From Streptomyces sulfonofaciens (GTDB taxonomy: Bacteria > Actinomycetota > Actinomycetes > Streptomycetales > Streptomycetaceae), in the NCBI RefSeq assembly GCF_014656295.1, contig NZ_BNCD01000004.1, positions 451,688 to 515,687 of the forward strand: a stretch of 64,000 bases of DNA, written 5' to 3'. The notes below the pieces were generated by a model. That model was not told the DNA's origin. It searched no databases and saw only the letters and a program-made list of their open reading frames with translations. Each line of letters starts with the position of its first letter. Position 1 is the first letter of the stretch. Positions 55,644 through 64,000 of this stretch are shown here, in pieces. The position numbers were made by a program, and so were the translations under genes.

Positions 55644-58001
55644 TCACAACCCCCGTATTCGCACAGGACGGCCCGCCGCCCGCGGGCCGTCGTCGGTCTC
55701 ACGCTCCACCGTCACCCGGGCACCCGCACGGCGCGTTCCGTACCGCTCGACCTCCGGCACGGTCCAGCCGTCCCCCGGGTCCTGGACGACGACGCCGCCC
55801 CCGCTGCGCCCGGAAGCCGGCGCCCACACCTCCAGCTCGATCCCGCCCGCCCCACCGAGCACCGGCACCACGGAACCCGCCCTGGCCAGCACGGGCACCC
55901 GCGAGAGCGGCGCGGGCACCACGACCTGCCCAGGGCCCTCGTACGCCCGCTCCGTGAGGGTGTCGTACCAGAGGCCGTCCGGCAGCCTCACCGCCTTCTC
56001 CTGCGCGCCCCGCTCCAGGACGGGAGCGACCAGGAGTGCGTCCCCGAGGAGGAACGCGTCCTCGCAGTCGCGCAGCGCACGGTCCTCCGGAGTGCTCCAC
56101 CACAGCGGCCGCACCCAGGGCGCTCCGGTACGGTGCGCCAGGTGGGCCAGCGTCATCAGGTACGGGCCCAGCCGCCGCCGTTCGGCGAGCACCACGCGCG
56201 CGTGCTCCGGCCACTCGCCGGCGAACCCCTTGGGCCCGCCGCCCTCCGGCAGCCCGCGCCCGCCGGTGCGCAGCAGCGGCAGGTAGGCCCCCAGTTGCAG
56301 AGCGCGCACCTGGAGCTCGAGACCGGCGCCCGCGCCCCGCCCGGGCAGGTCGGGACCAGCGCAGGGCACCCCGCACAGCCCGAGCCCCAGCACCACGGAC
56401 AACGCGGCACGCAGTCCCTCCCAGCCGTCCACCACCTCACCGCACCACGCCCCTCCGTACCGCTGCATCCCGACCCAGCCCGAGCGTGAGAAAAGGAACG
56501 GCCGCTCGTCGGGGCGCAGCCGCGACAGCGCCTCATGGGCGGCGCGGGTCAGCCCCAGGCCGTAGACGTTGTGCGCGCTGCGGTGGTCGCCCCCGCTGCC
56601 GTCCAGGTCGTGCCGTGCCGACCGCGGCAGCGTGGCGTCGCCGAACGCCGAACGGGCCACCGGCTCGTCCAGCGTGTGCCAGAACCCGGAGAAGCCCTGA
56701 TCGACGCGCTCCTGGTACCGCTCGCCCCACCAGGCCCTGCCGCGCGGGCCCGTGACGTCCGGATACACCGACTCGCCGGCCCGCGCCTCGCCCAGGACCA
56801 GCCGCCCTGCCGCGTCCCGTACGAAGACGCCGGCGCAGACACCGTTGTCGAACAGGACGCGGCCCGGTTCCGCCTTCACGGCGGGGGAGACGGCCGACAC
56901 CAGCCTGACGCCGTCCGCGCGAAGCTCCTCGGCGAGCTGCGGCAGCTTCGGGAAGCGTTCCTCGTCGACCGTGAAGCTGCGCCCGCCCGCACCGTGGCCG
57001 AGGCCCAGGTGCAGTGCGTCGAGCGGCAGCCCACGCGCGCGGTGCCCCTGCGCAAGGTTCCGCACGACCTGGTCGTCGGCCGCTTCCGGCACCACATGGT
57101 GATGGCCCAGCGCCCAGCCGGGCGGCAGCGCCGGCGCGCCCGTCAGCGACGCCCACGCCTGCAGCACGCGCGCGGGAGTACCGACCACCACCCAGGTGCG
57201 CAGCGGGCCGCCCTCCATGCGCAGCTCGCACGCGCCCGTGCGGTCGTGCCCCGAGCCCGCGCCCTCCTCGCCCTCCCGCAGCGTGACCGTGCCGTCCCAC
57301 GTGGTGTCGTGGAACACCAGGTGCGTTCCCGCGTCGGCCACCACGAGCTGCACCGGCATCGTGATGTGCAGCGGGCCGTCCCCGGGCCCGTACGCGCCCC
57401 CCGGGTCGGTGTTCCACAACCGGTACGCCCCCTCGCGCAGCCGCGGCCCCGAGGCCCGGGCGCCCAGCCCGAAGAAGCGTGCGTCGGCCGCCACCTCCGC
57501 GCGCTGCACCCAGCGCGCCTCGCCACCGCCCTCCGACTCCCACCAGCGCGGCGGGTGGTCGCGGCGCAGCCGTACCCCGCCGGGGGTGTGCACCTCGACG
57601 GCGCCCTGCCGGGAGACGACCACCGTGACCCGCTCGGCCACCACGCGCCAGCCGCCCTCCGTGTCGGGTTCGAGCGCCGCCCTGGGGTCCGGCTCCGGGG
57701 CCGCGCCCGCAAGTGCCCAGGACGGCAGCGGGCTGGCGCCGTCCCACCCCCAGAACACCGCTCCGCCCAGCGTCACGGTGACCCGCAGCTCGGAGCGCTC
57801 GAAACGCACGACACCGCCGCCGGGACCGGGCTCCGCCCTCGTCATCGCCCCGGGCACCCGGGCCCGCTCCGCACCCCGCGACGGCAGTCCCGCACGGTCC
57901 GTGCGATGCCTGCGCCAGGCGGCGCGTATCGCCCGCAGCCCGCCCGCGGGACCCGCCCCGCGGACCGCCTTCATCGAACGCACCAGGTCATGACCGTCCA
58001 T
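55644..58001 (-). CDS. GH31-like protein with altered catalytic residues
   Basis: Glycoside hydrolase family 31 (alpha-glucosidase type) fold, 785 aa, with an N-terminal beta domain, a barrel and C-terminal beta domains (WVRPLWWSTPEDRALRDCEDAFLLGDALLVAPVLERGAQEKAVRLPDGLWYD is typical). The catalytic sites are degenerate. Where GH31 enzymes have a W-x-D-M-N-E-P nucleophile motif, this has FWHTLDEP (T443 at the aspartate). Where they have W-x-G-D-N with the acid/base aspartate, it has WCGEV (E522). The substrate motif LDIDYM is replaced by LHLGLGHG. It may be inactive, regulatory or use other chemistry. ATG 58001 follows AGGGTG. Confidence 0.85.
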   Translation of the reverse strand: MDGHDLVRSMKAVRGAGPAGGLRAIRAAWRRHRTDRAGLPSRGAERARVPGAMTRAEPGPGGGVVRFERSELRVTVTLGGAVFWGWDGASPLPSWALAGAAPEPDPRAALEPDTEGGWRVVAERVTVVVSRQGAVEVHTPGGVRLRRDHPPRWWESEGGGEARWVQRAEVAADARFFGLGARASGPRLREGAYRLWNTDPGGAYGPGDGPLHITMPVQLVVADAGTHLVFHDTTWDGTVTLREGEEGAGSGHDRTGACELRMEGGPLRTWVVVGTPARVLQAWASLTGAPALPPGWALGHHHVVPEAADDQVVRNLAQGHRARGLPLDALHLGLGHGAGGRSFTVDEERFPKLPQLAEELRADGVRLVSAVSPAVKAEPGRVLFDNGVCAGVFVRDAAGRLVLGEARAGESVYPDVTGPRGRAWWGERYQERVDQGFSGFWHTLDEPVARSAFGDATLPRSARHDLDGSGGDHRSAHNVYGLGLTRAAHEALSRLRPDERPFLFSRSGWVGMQRYGGAWCGEVVDGWEGLRAALSVVLGLGLCGVPCAGPDLPGRGAGAGLELQVRALQLGAYLPLLRTGGRGLPEGGGPKGFAGEWPEHARVVLAERRRLGPYLMTLAHLAHRTGAPWVRPLWWSTPEDRALRDCEDAFLLGDALLVAPVLERGAQEKAVRLPDGLWYDTLTERAYEGPGQVVVPAPLSRVPVLARAGSVVPVLGGAGGIELEVWAPASGRSGGGVVVQDPGDGWTVPEVERYGTRRAGARVTVERETDDGPRAAGRPVRIRGL

Positions 58002-58216
58002 AGTGATCACCCTGCCATTCGGCAGGGACACCGGAGGTGTCGTTCAACTGCCGTTCACCCGTGGCGGGGGCACATCTTCACGTGGACCACTGTGTGGCCG
58101 CCACCCTGGCGTGGAAGTCGATCACGTGGCATCGTCCCAGTCAGCCGCGTCACGCGCACACCCCGCACGTGCGCGCACCGACGCACACGACGCGCCGCAG
58201 CCTCCGGGAGCCGTCC

Positions 58217-60181
58217 ATGTCCTCAGCGAACCCCTCGCCGCTCTGGCAGCCCGACCAGCACACCGCCGAGCACGCGAAGATCACCCGCTTCCAGAACTGG
58301 GCCGCCGAGCACCACGGTGCCCCCGCCACCGGCGGCTACGAGGCCCTGCACCGATGGTCAGTCGAAGAGCTGGAGACCTTCTGGGCGGCCGTCGCCGAGT
58401 GGTTCGACGTCCGCTTCAGCGCCCCCTACGCGCGCGTACTGGACGACCCGGGCATGCCCGGCGCCCACTGGTTCCCCGGCGCCCGCGTCAACTACGCAGA
58501 GCACGCGCTGCGCGCCGCCGGCGAACGCGCCGGCGACCCGGCCATCATCCACGTCGACGAGACCCACGAGCCGCGCACCCTGAGCTGGGCCGAGCTGCGC
58601 CGCCAGGTCGGCTCACTGGCCGCGGAGCTGCGAGCCCTGGGCGTGCGCCCGGGAGACCGCGTCAGCGGCTACCTCCCCAACATCCCCCAGGCAGCCGTGG
58701 CCCTGCTCGCCAGCGCCGCGGTCGGCGCCGTCTGGACCTCCTGCTCGCCCGACTTCGGCGCCCGCAGCGTCCTGGACCGCTTCCAGCAGGTGGAACCGGT
58801 GGTCCTGTTCACCGTGGACGGCTACCGCTACGGCGGCAAGGAACACGACCGCCGTGCGACCGTCGCCGAACTCCGCCGCGCATTGCCCAGCCTGCGGGCC
58901 GTCGTCCATGTCCCCCTGCTCGGCACACAGCCCCCGGAAGGCGCCCTCGACTGGTCCGCCGTGACGGCCGGCGACACGCCGCCCCGCTTCGAACAGGTCC
59001 CGTTCGAGCACCCTCTGTGGGTGCTCTACTCCTCCGGCACCACAGGGCTGCCGAAAGCGATCGTGCAGTCCCAGGGCGGCATCCTCCTTGAGCACCTCAA
59101 ACAACTCGGCCTGCACTGCGACCTCGGCCCCGGCGACCGCTTCTTCTGGTACACGTCCACCGGCTGGATGATGTGGAACTTCCTCGTCTCCGGCCTGCTG
59201 ACGGGCACCACGGTCATCCTCTACGACGGCAGTCCCGGCCACCCGGACACCGGCGCGCAGTGGCGGGTCGCCGCGCGCACCGGGGCCACGTTCTACGGCA
59301 CCTCGGCCGCCTACGTCATGGCCTGCCGCAAGGCCGGCGTCCACCCCTCCCGCGACCACGACCTCTCCGCGATCCGCTGCGTGGCCACCACCGGATCCCC
59401 CCTCCCGCCCGACGGCTTCAGATGGCTGCACGGCGTACGCGAGGACCTGTGGATCGCCTCCGTCAGCGGCGGCACCGACGTGTGCTCCTGCTTCGCGGGC
59501 GCCGTGGCCACCCTCCCGGTCCACGTCGGAGAGCTCCAGGCCGCCTGCCTCGGCACCGACCTGCAGGCCTGGGACCCGCAGGGCAGGCCGGTCGTCGACG
59601 AGGTCGGCGAGCTGGTCGTCACCCGGCCCATGCCCTCCATGCCGATCCACTTCTGGAACGACCCGGACGGCCACCGCTACCACGACAGCTACTTCGACAC
59701 CTACCCCGGCGTCTGGCGGCACGGCGACTGGATCACCATCACCTCACGCGGCTCCGTCGTCATCCACGGCCGTTCCGACTCCACCCTCAACCGGCAGGGC
59801 GTCCGCATGGGCTCCGCCGACATCTACGAGGCCGTGGAGCGCCTCCCCGAGATCCGCGAATCCCTCGTCATCGGCATCGAGCGGCCCGACGGCGGCTACT
59901 GGATGCCCCTGTTCGTCCACCTGGCTCCCGGGGCCGTCCTCGACGACGCCCTGCGCGACCGCATCGGACAGACCATCCGCGGGAACCTCTCCCCGCGCCA
60001 TGTCCCCGACGAGATCATCGAGGTTCCCGGCATCCCGCACACCCTCACCGGCAAACGCATCGAGGTCCCCGTCAAACGCCTCCTCCAGGGCACTCCCGTG
60101 GACAAGGCGGTGAACCCCGGTTCCGTGGACAGCGTCGAACTGCTGCGCTTCTACGAGGAACTGGCGCACGAACGCCGCTGA
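58217..60181 (+). CDS. acsA: Acetoacetyl-CoA synthetase
   Basis: ANL-superfamily acyl-CoA ligase (654 aa) that activates acetoacetate with ATP and CoA. The AMP-binding signature YSSGTTGLPKAIVQSQGG is near residue 270. GDRFFWYTSTGWMMWNFLVSGLLTGT is diagnostic for acetoacetyl-CoA synthetases over acetyl-CoA synthetases. The adenylation hinge and C-terminal domain include NRQGVRMGSADIYEAVE and the catalytic lysine in LTGKRIEVPVKRLLQG. ATG 58217 follows a CGGGAG site. It is divergent from the GH31-like gene and stands alone. Confidence 0.92.
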   Translation: MSSANPSPLWQPDQHTAEHAKITRFQNWAAEHHGAPATGGYEALHRWSVEELETFWAAVAEWFDVRFSAPYARVLDDPGMPGAHWFPGARVNYAEHALRAAGERAGDPAIIHVDETHEPRTLSWAELRRQVGSLAAELRALGVRPGDRVSGYLPNIPQAAVALLASAAVGAVWTSCSPDFGARSVLDRFQQVEPVVLFTVDGYRYGGKEHDRRATVAELRRALPSLRAVVHVPLLGTQPPEGALDWSAVTAGDTPPRFEQVPFEHPLWVLYSSGTTGLPKAIVQSQGGILLEHLKQLGLHCDLGPGDRFFWYTSTGWMMWNFLVSGLLTGTTVILYDGSPGHPDTGAQWRVAARTGATFYGTSAAYVMACRKAGVHPSRDHDLSAIRCVATTGSPLPPDGFRWLHGVREDLWIASVSGGTDVCSCFAGAVATLPVHVGELQAACLGTDLQAWDPQGRPVVDEVGELVVTRPMPSMPIHFWNDPDGHRYHDSYFDTYPGVWRHGDWITITSRGSVVIHGRSDSTLNRQGVRMGSADIYEAVERLPEIRESLVIGIERPDGGYWMPLFVHLAPGAVLDDALRDRIGQTIRGNLSPRHVPDEIIEVPGIPHTLTGKRIEVPVKRLLQGTPVDKAVNPGSVDSVELLRFYEELAHERR

Positions 60182-60256
60182 CCTGGGCCCCGGCCGCGTT
60201 GTCAGTGCCTCCCGTTACGGTGAGTGAGCATTGACCGACAGCGCACAGGGGGACAG

Positions 60257-61150
60257 ATGGCGCACACCGAGCCCGGCACCATGCGACGCATCCTGCACCG
60301 GGAGATGCCTGCCACCATCGCGCTGCTCGCCGACGAGGAGGACTTCACGGCGATGCGGCGCTACGGCACCTTCGTCTTCGACGACCACCACACCTACCTC
60401 CGCCAGATCGAGGCCCTGCTCAGGAGCCTCGCCGCCGAGGGCCGGCACACCTCGATCGCCCTCTTCGACCCCGAGGAGTACGAGGAGTACTGCACCGGCA
60501 CCGGCCTGGAACCCGACACCGCGACCAGCCGCACCCGCTTCACCGCCGAGCTGGCCGCCAGGGGCCCCACCGTCCCCTACGAGGGCCAGCACCTCGCCGA
60601 CCTCGTCCCGGCCCTCGTCACGGCCGCCCTGCGCCGTGCCACCTGGGAGTACGCCACCCTGCTGCTGGCGAGCGTCGGCGCCTGCGCCGTCTGCGGGGAG
60701 GACATCGGCTGGTCCTCCTACTCCCGCGCCTGCGACCTCGTCGTCAGGGTCCTCGACCGGGCGGGCCCCGGCGCCCACCACCTCGTGTGCAGCGCCGTCA
60801 CCCCGGCGGACACCCTCCTGTCCGCCCTGGACATCACCTATGACCAGGAGGGCCGCGCCCGCATCGACGAGTCCCAGATCCGCGAGTTCGCCACTGTTCT
60901 GGCCACCGCCGTCGCCACCGGCTCCACGGGCGGCCTCGTGGTGCGCACCACCGCCGAGGACACCCCGGACCGGGTCTACGGCTGGCGGCTGACCGGCTGG
61001 AACCTGGCACCGCTGACCGCCGCCGAGGTCTTCGACGCGTACTGCACCGACACCGAGACCGGTGAGATCGTCGCCCCGGAGTCAGGCGTCGACTACGGCC
61101 CGCCACCCGACCTCGGCGAGGACGGCCCACCGGCCGGCCACAGCCACTGA
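60257..61150 (+). CDS. Conserved hypothetical protein
   Basis: A 297-aa soluble protein not recognised to family, of the type conserved beside the PTS genes in streptomycetes. Features: a start MAHTEPGTMRRILHREMPATIALLADEEDF, an alternating helix/strand middle (HHTYLRQIEALLRSLAAEGRHTSIALFDPEEYEEYC), one CAVCGE pair, and an acidic C-terminal third ending in PPPDLGEDGPPAGHSH. ATG 60257 follows GGGGG. It is convergent with ptsI, 60 bp apart. Confidence 0.75.
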   Translation: MAHTEPGTMRRILHREMPATIALLADEEDFTAMRRYGTFVFDDHHTYLRQIEALLRSLAAEGRHTSIALFDPEEYEEYCTGTGLEPDTATSRTRFTAELAARGPTVPYEGQHLADLVPALVTAALRRATWEYATLLLASVGACAVCGEDIGWSSYSRACDLVVRVLDRAGPGAHHLVCSAVTPADTLLSALDITYDQEGRARIDESQIREFATVLATAVATGSTGGLVVRTTAEDTPDRVYGWRLTGWNLAPLTAAEVFDAYCTDTETGEIVAPESGVDYGPPPDLGEDGPPAGHSH

Positions 61151-61210
61151 CGGCAGGGCCCGCAGGAGGGCCGTCCCGCACCGGCCGGGGGAGACCGCCC
61201 CTGCCGTCCG

Positions 61211-62881
61211 CTACCGGGCGCCGAGCACCGCCGAGGCGGCCGCCCGAGCCTCGTCCGCCGTGTCCGCGGCACGCGCGGCCGCGGCGGCACGCTCGCACTG
61301 GGCCAGCGTGTACCTGCCCAGCGTGGCGCGGACATGGGGAATGGAGGCCGCGCCCATCGACAAGGAGGTGACCCCGAGTCCCGTCAGCACACACGCCAGC
61401 AGCGGGTCCGACGCGGCCTCGCCGCACACACCGCAGCTCTTGCCCTCGGCCCCGGCCGCCTCCGTGGACAGCGCGACGAGGTCGAGCAGCGCGGGCTGCC
61501 AGGGATCCTGCAACCGCGACACTGCTCCCACCTGGCGGTCGGCAGCGAAGGTGTACTGCGCGAGGTCATTGGTGCCTAGGGAGAGGAACTCCACCTCCTG
61601 GAGGACCGAGCGGGCCCGCAGGGCCGCGGAGGGAACCTCCACCATCGCCCCCACCTTCGCCCGCAGCCCGGCGGCACGGCAGGCGGCGGCGAACGCCTTG
61701 GCGTCGGTGCGGTCGGCGACCATCGGCGCCATCACCTCGAGGTAGACGGGCAGCCCTTCCGCGGCCTTCGACAGGGCCGCCAGTTGGGTCGCCAGCACCT
61801 CGGGGTTCTCCAGCAGCGAGCGCAGACCGCGGACACCCAGCGCGGGGTTGGGCTCGGCGGCCGGCGTCAGGAACTCCAGCGGCTTGTCCGCCCCCGCGTC
61901 CAGCACCCGCACCACGACGCGTGCCTCGGGGAACGCCTCAAGCACGGCCCGGTACGCCTCGACCTGCTTCTCCTCGGACGGTGCCCTGGTGCTGTCGTCC
62001 AGGAAGAGGAACTCCGTGCGGAAGAGGCCCACGCCCTCCGCACCCGCCTCCACCGCGGCCGCGACGTCGGCGGGTCCTCCGATGTTCGCCAGGAGCGGCA
62101 CCTTGTGCCCGTCCGAGGTGGCCCCGGGGCCCGTCGAGGCCGCCAGTGCGGCCGCGCGCTCCGCCGCCGCGGACCGCAGTTCCTCCTTCGTCCGCGCGGT
62201 GGGGCCGACGAAGATCCGGCCGGTGCCGCCGTCGACGGCGACCTCGGCTCCCTCGGTCAGCTCGACGGCGCCCGGCAGCGCGACCACCGCGGGGACACCT
62301 AGCGCCCTCGCCAGGATCGCGGTGTGGCTGGTGGGCCCACCCTCCTCGGTGACGAAACCGAGCACCAGCGACGGATCGAGCAGCGCCGTGTCCGCGGGAG
62401 CCAGGTCCCGGGCCACGAGCACATACGGTTCGTCGCTGTCCGGGACGCCCGGCATGGGCACCCCCAGCAGCCTGGCGACGATGCGGTTGCGCACGTCGTC
62501 GAGGTCCGCGACCCGGCCGGCCAGGTACTCGCCGGCGGCCGCAAGCAGCTCCCGGTAGGCGGCGAAGGCGTCGTACACGGCGCGTTCGGCGCTGCTGCCG
62601 TCGGCGATGCGCCGCTCGACGTCCGCCATCAGCTCCGGGTCCCGGGCCATCAGCGCCTGCGCCTCGAGCACCGCCTGCGCCTCACCACCGGCCAGGTTGC
62701 CCCGGGCGGTCAGGTCGGCCGCCACCGCCTCCACCGCCTGGTGGGCCCGGGCCTGCTCGCGCTCGGCGTCCTCCTTGGGGATCTGCCTGGCGGGCGGTTC
62801 GAGGACCGCGGTCCCCATGTGCCGCACCTCGCCGATCGCCACGCCGTGGCTCACTCCGACGCCTCGCAGCGTTGTCTCCAT
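61211..62881 (-). CDS. ptsI: PTS enzyme I
   Basis: Phosphoenolpyruvate-protein phosphotransferase, the first enzyme of the sugar PTS (556 aa). It autophosphorylates from PEP on H186 in EEGGPTSHTAILARALG and passes phosphate to HPr. The PEP-binding C-terminal barrel has the GVGLFRTEFLFLDD signature, FLSLGTNDLAQYTFAADR and the active-site cysteine in GVCGEAAS. ATG 62881 has GGAGACGGGTGAG upstream. It lies 100 bp after crr on the same strand, as in S. coelicolor, where crr-ptsI serves GlcNAc and fructose uptake. Confidence 0.97.
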   Translation of the reverse strand: METTLRGVGVSHGVAIGEVRHMGTAVLEPPARQIPKEDAEREQARAHQAVEAVAADLTARGNLAGGEAQAVLEAQALMARDPELMADVERRIADGSSAERAVYDAFAAYRELLAAAGEYLAGRVADLDDVRNRIVARLLGVPMPGVPDSDEPYVLVARDLAPADTALLDPSLVLGFVTEEGGPTSHTAILARALGVPAVVALPGAVELTEGAEVAVDGGTGRIFVGPTARTKEELRSAAAERAAALAASTGPGATSDGHKVPLLANIGGPADVAAAVEAGAEGVGLFRTEFLFLDDSTRAPSEEKQVEAYRAVLEAFPEARVVVRVLDAGADKPLEFLTPAAEPNPALGVRGLRSLLENPEVLATQLAALSKAAEGLPVYLEVMAPMVADRTDAKAFAAACRAAGLRAKVGAMVEVPSAALRARSVLQEVEFLSLGTNDLAQYTFAADRQVGAVSRLQDPWQPALLDLVALSTEAAGAEGKSCGVCGEAASDPLLACVLTGLGVTSLSMGAASIPHVRATLGRYTLAQCERAAAAARAADTADEARAAASAVLGAR

Positions 62882-62981
62882 CTCACCCGTCTCCGAGAAG
62901 AGCGGCGGTCGCCGCCGCCGCGATCGTTGTCTGCTTGCCGATGCTCCGGCGGCGGGCCCCGGCAGGCGACGGGGCCGGCCC

Positions 62982-63431
62982 CTACTCCCAGCCGAACAGG
63001 ACGTCGCCGGCCTTGACGGCACCGTCCTCCCGCACGCCCGTCAGGACCTCCGCGGTGGCCTCCAGCGCGACGACCGGACACACCGGCGACTTGCCCAGGG
63101 CCTCCACCGCCGCCGGATCCCACTTGATCACGGCCTGGCCACGCGCGACCGCTTCACCCCTCTCGACCAGCAGCTCGAAACCCTTGCCATTGAGCTGGAC
63201 CGTGTCGATCCCCAGGTGTGTCAGCACGCCATGACCCTCCGCGTCCACCACAACGAAGGCGTGCGGATGCAGGGACAGGACGACCCCGTCGACCGGAGCG
63301 ACGGCCTCGCAGGGCTCCCTCACCGGATCGATCGCCGTACCGGGCCCGACCATGGCACCGGAGAAGACCGGATCGGGCACCGCGGACAGTCCGACGGCGC
63401 GTCCGGCGAGCGGCGATGTCACGCTGGTCAT
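62982..63431 (-). CDS. crr: PTS glucose-type EIIA component
   Basis: EIIA-Glc family protein (149 aa), phosphorylated by HPr and passing phosphate to EIIB. In Streptomyces Crr serves N-acetylglucosamine transport. The signature VDAEGHGVLTHLGIDTVQLNGKGF contains the phospho-accepting H72; the second histidine is in LHPHAF. PVFSGAMVGPGTAIDP and the C-terminal AVKAGDVLFGWE complete the fold. ATG 63431 follows TTGGGAGG. It is divergent from the rRNA operon leader. Confidence 0.97.
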   Translation of the reverse strand: MTSVTSPLAGRAVGLSAVPDPVFSGAMVGPGTAIDPVREPCEAVAPVDGVVLSLHPHAFVVVDAEGHGVLTHLGIDTVQLNGKGFELLVERGEAVARGQAVIKWDPAAVEALGKSPVCPVVALEATAEVLTGVREDGAVKAGDVLFGWE

Positions 63432-63576
63432 GCAAGCCTCCCAAGGGGCGCAGATGGGCCGGCGCCATCACTGCCTCGACCAGGACGGCGCGCTGTTGAG
63501 CAGGGTAAGTCATGGGAAGTCCGGGTTACGTGTGAGAGATCCCGGTTGGCCGGCGTAGAAGCACCACACAAACGAT

Positions 63577-63606
63577 TTGCGCCTGTCCTCCAGGCGGCTG
63601 TAAGGT
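63577..63606 (+). promoter_or_regulatory. rRNA operon promoter candidate P1
   Basis: TTGCGC (63577-63582), 18 bp, TAAGGT (63601-63606). First of several promoter-like pairs upstream of the rRNA leader. Confidence 0.55.
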
Positions 63607-63654
63607 TGTACCCCTGTTCGGGAGCCAGGCGGCGTGACTCGTCGCCGAGGTCCC

Positions 63655-63682
63655 GTGACATCTACCAGTCGGATCCTATCTT
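63655..63682 (+). promoter_or_regulatory. rRNA operon promoter candidate P2
   Basis: GTGACA (63655-63660), 16 bp, TATCTT (63677-63682). A further -10-like TAGTGT lies at 63739-63744 with a weak TCGGAG at -35 spacing. Streptomyces rRNA operons normally have several tandem promoters. Confidence 0.55.
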
Positions 63683-63739
63683 CGGACGATGTTCGGCATG
63701 TCCGCGGGACCGGTGTCGGAGCGGGGAAAACGACCTGGT

Positions 63740-64000
63740 AGTGTTGGAAACACCGAAGGGAAACGCCCGGAGGAAAGCCGCGGAGTGGGTTTCGTGGTGA
63801 GTACGATGGAAGTGTCCGTTCCTTGAGAACTCAACAGCGTGCCAAAAGTCAACGCCAGATATGTTGATACCCCGTCTGTTCAGGAATTCAGGTTTCTGGA
63901 TGGTCGTGGTTCCTTTGAAGAAAAATACACAGCGAGGATGCTGTGAGCCTCCTGATTATTCCTTGGGGGGTTCCGCTCTCGTGATGTGTTGCCGGGATAG
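63740..64000 (+). ncRNA. Leader of a 16S-23S-5S rRNA operon (partial)
   Basis: Pre-rRNA leader. CTTGAGAACTCAACAGCG, GCCAAAAGTCAACGCCAG and ATGTTGATACCCCGTC are the conserved sequences found just upstream of 16S rRNA in Streptomyces, including the antitermination (boxA-like) and RNase III processing region. Base composition falls sharply here. The 16S gene itself is not in the window; no AGAGTTTGATC start is present before 64000. Confidence 0.85.

Noticed and set aside
63655..63670. Possible dre site for DasR upstream of crr
   Set aside because: Only the right half (CTACCAGT-like) resembles the consensus, about 9 of 16 positions, and it lies over 200 bp from crr inside the rRNA promoter region.

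Overview
The window is very GC-rich actinobacterial chromosome. Start codons are often GTG, several genes look leaderless, and neighbouring reading frames overlap as ATGA or GTGA. Gene content and order (chiD-type chitinase, ppm1, fxsA, rbpA, a conservon, crr-ptsI) are those of a Streptomyces chromosome. Genus-level assignment rests on this recognised synteny; species is not determined.

Left part (1-28 kb): a sugar operon of a GH1 beta-glucosidase, an FGGY-type kinase, a YihT/LacD-like class I aldolase and an Asp/Glu-racemase-like protein; a secreted M1 aminopeptidase; a GH18 chitinase whose promoter carries a DasR-type (dre) element; an acyl-CoA dehydrogenase; an Lrp/AsnC regulator; an amidohydrolase; polyprenol-phosphate mannose synthase and FxsA; RbpA behind a textbook sigma-R promoter; an MFS exporter; a GDPD; the YczE membrane protein divergent from its MocR-type regulator; a degenerate FtsK-like ATPase with a tiny membrane protein; ankyrin and HEAT repeat proteins; and two GT4 glycosyltransferases.

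Middle (28-35 kb): an accessory patch. An SGNH hydrolase gene is cut after about 28 codons and joined to a Tn3-type transposase scrap and a DtxR/IdeR scrap. An ACMSD-like amidohydrolase with a divergent TetR regulator follows, then an eroded unrecognised gene. Next comes a 5-oxoprolinase operon (DUF1445-pxpA-pxpB-pxpC, reading left) opposite a GntR/FadR regulator, with a 17-bp palindrome inside the operon promoter. The DUF1445 gene has a frameshift.

Right part (35-64 kb): a three-gene SMC-like cluster (kleisin-like 508 aa, kite-like 297 aa, 1,599-aa SMC/MksB-like ATPase) without the nuclease gene of Wadjet; a lipoprotein HNH nuclease; a conservon (cvnA-B-C-D) whose cvnC and cvnD are separated by a 1,218-codon fused oxoprolinase/hydantoinase gene that overlaps cvnD and carries a TTA (bldA) codon; a DUF962 protein; a VanX-type dipeptidase; a NUDIX hydrolase; a GH31-like protein lacking the normal catalytic residues; acetoacetyl-CoA synthetase; an unrecognised conserved protein; and ptsI and crr of the sugar PTS. 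The window ends inside the leader of an rRNA operon; the 16S gene itself starts beyond the end.

The most interesting features are the SMC-like trio, the oxoprolinase wedged in the conservon with its TTA codon, the YihT-like sugar operon and the composite junction at 28.0-28.3 kb. No tRNA genes or CRISPR arrays were seen.
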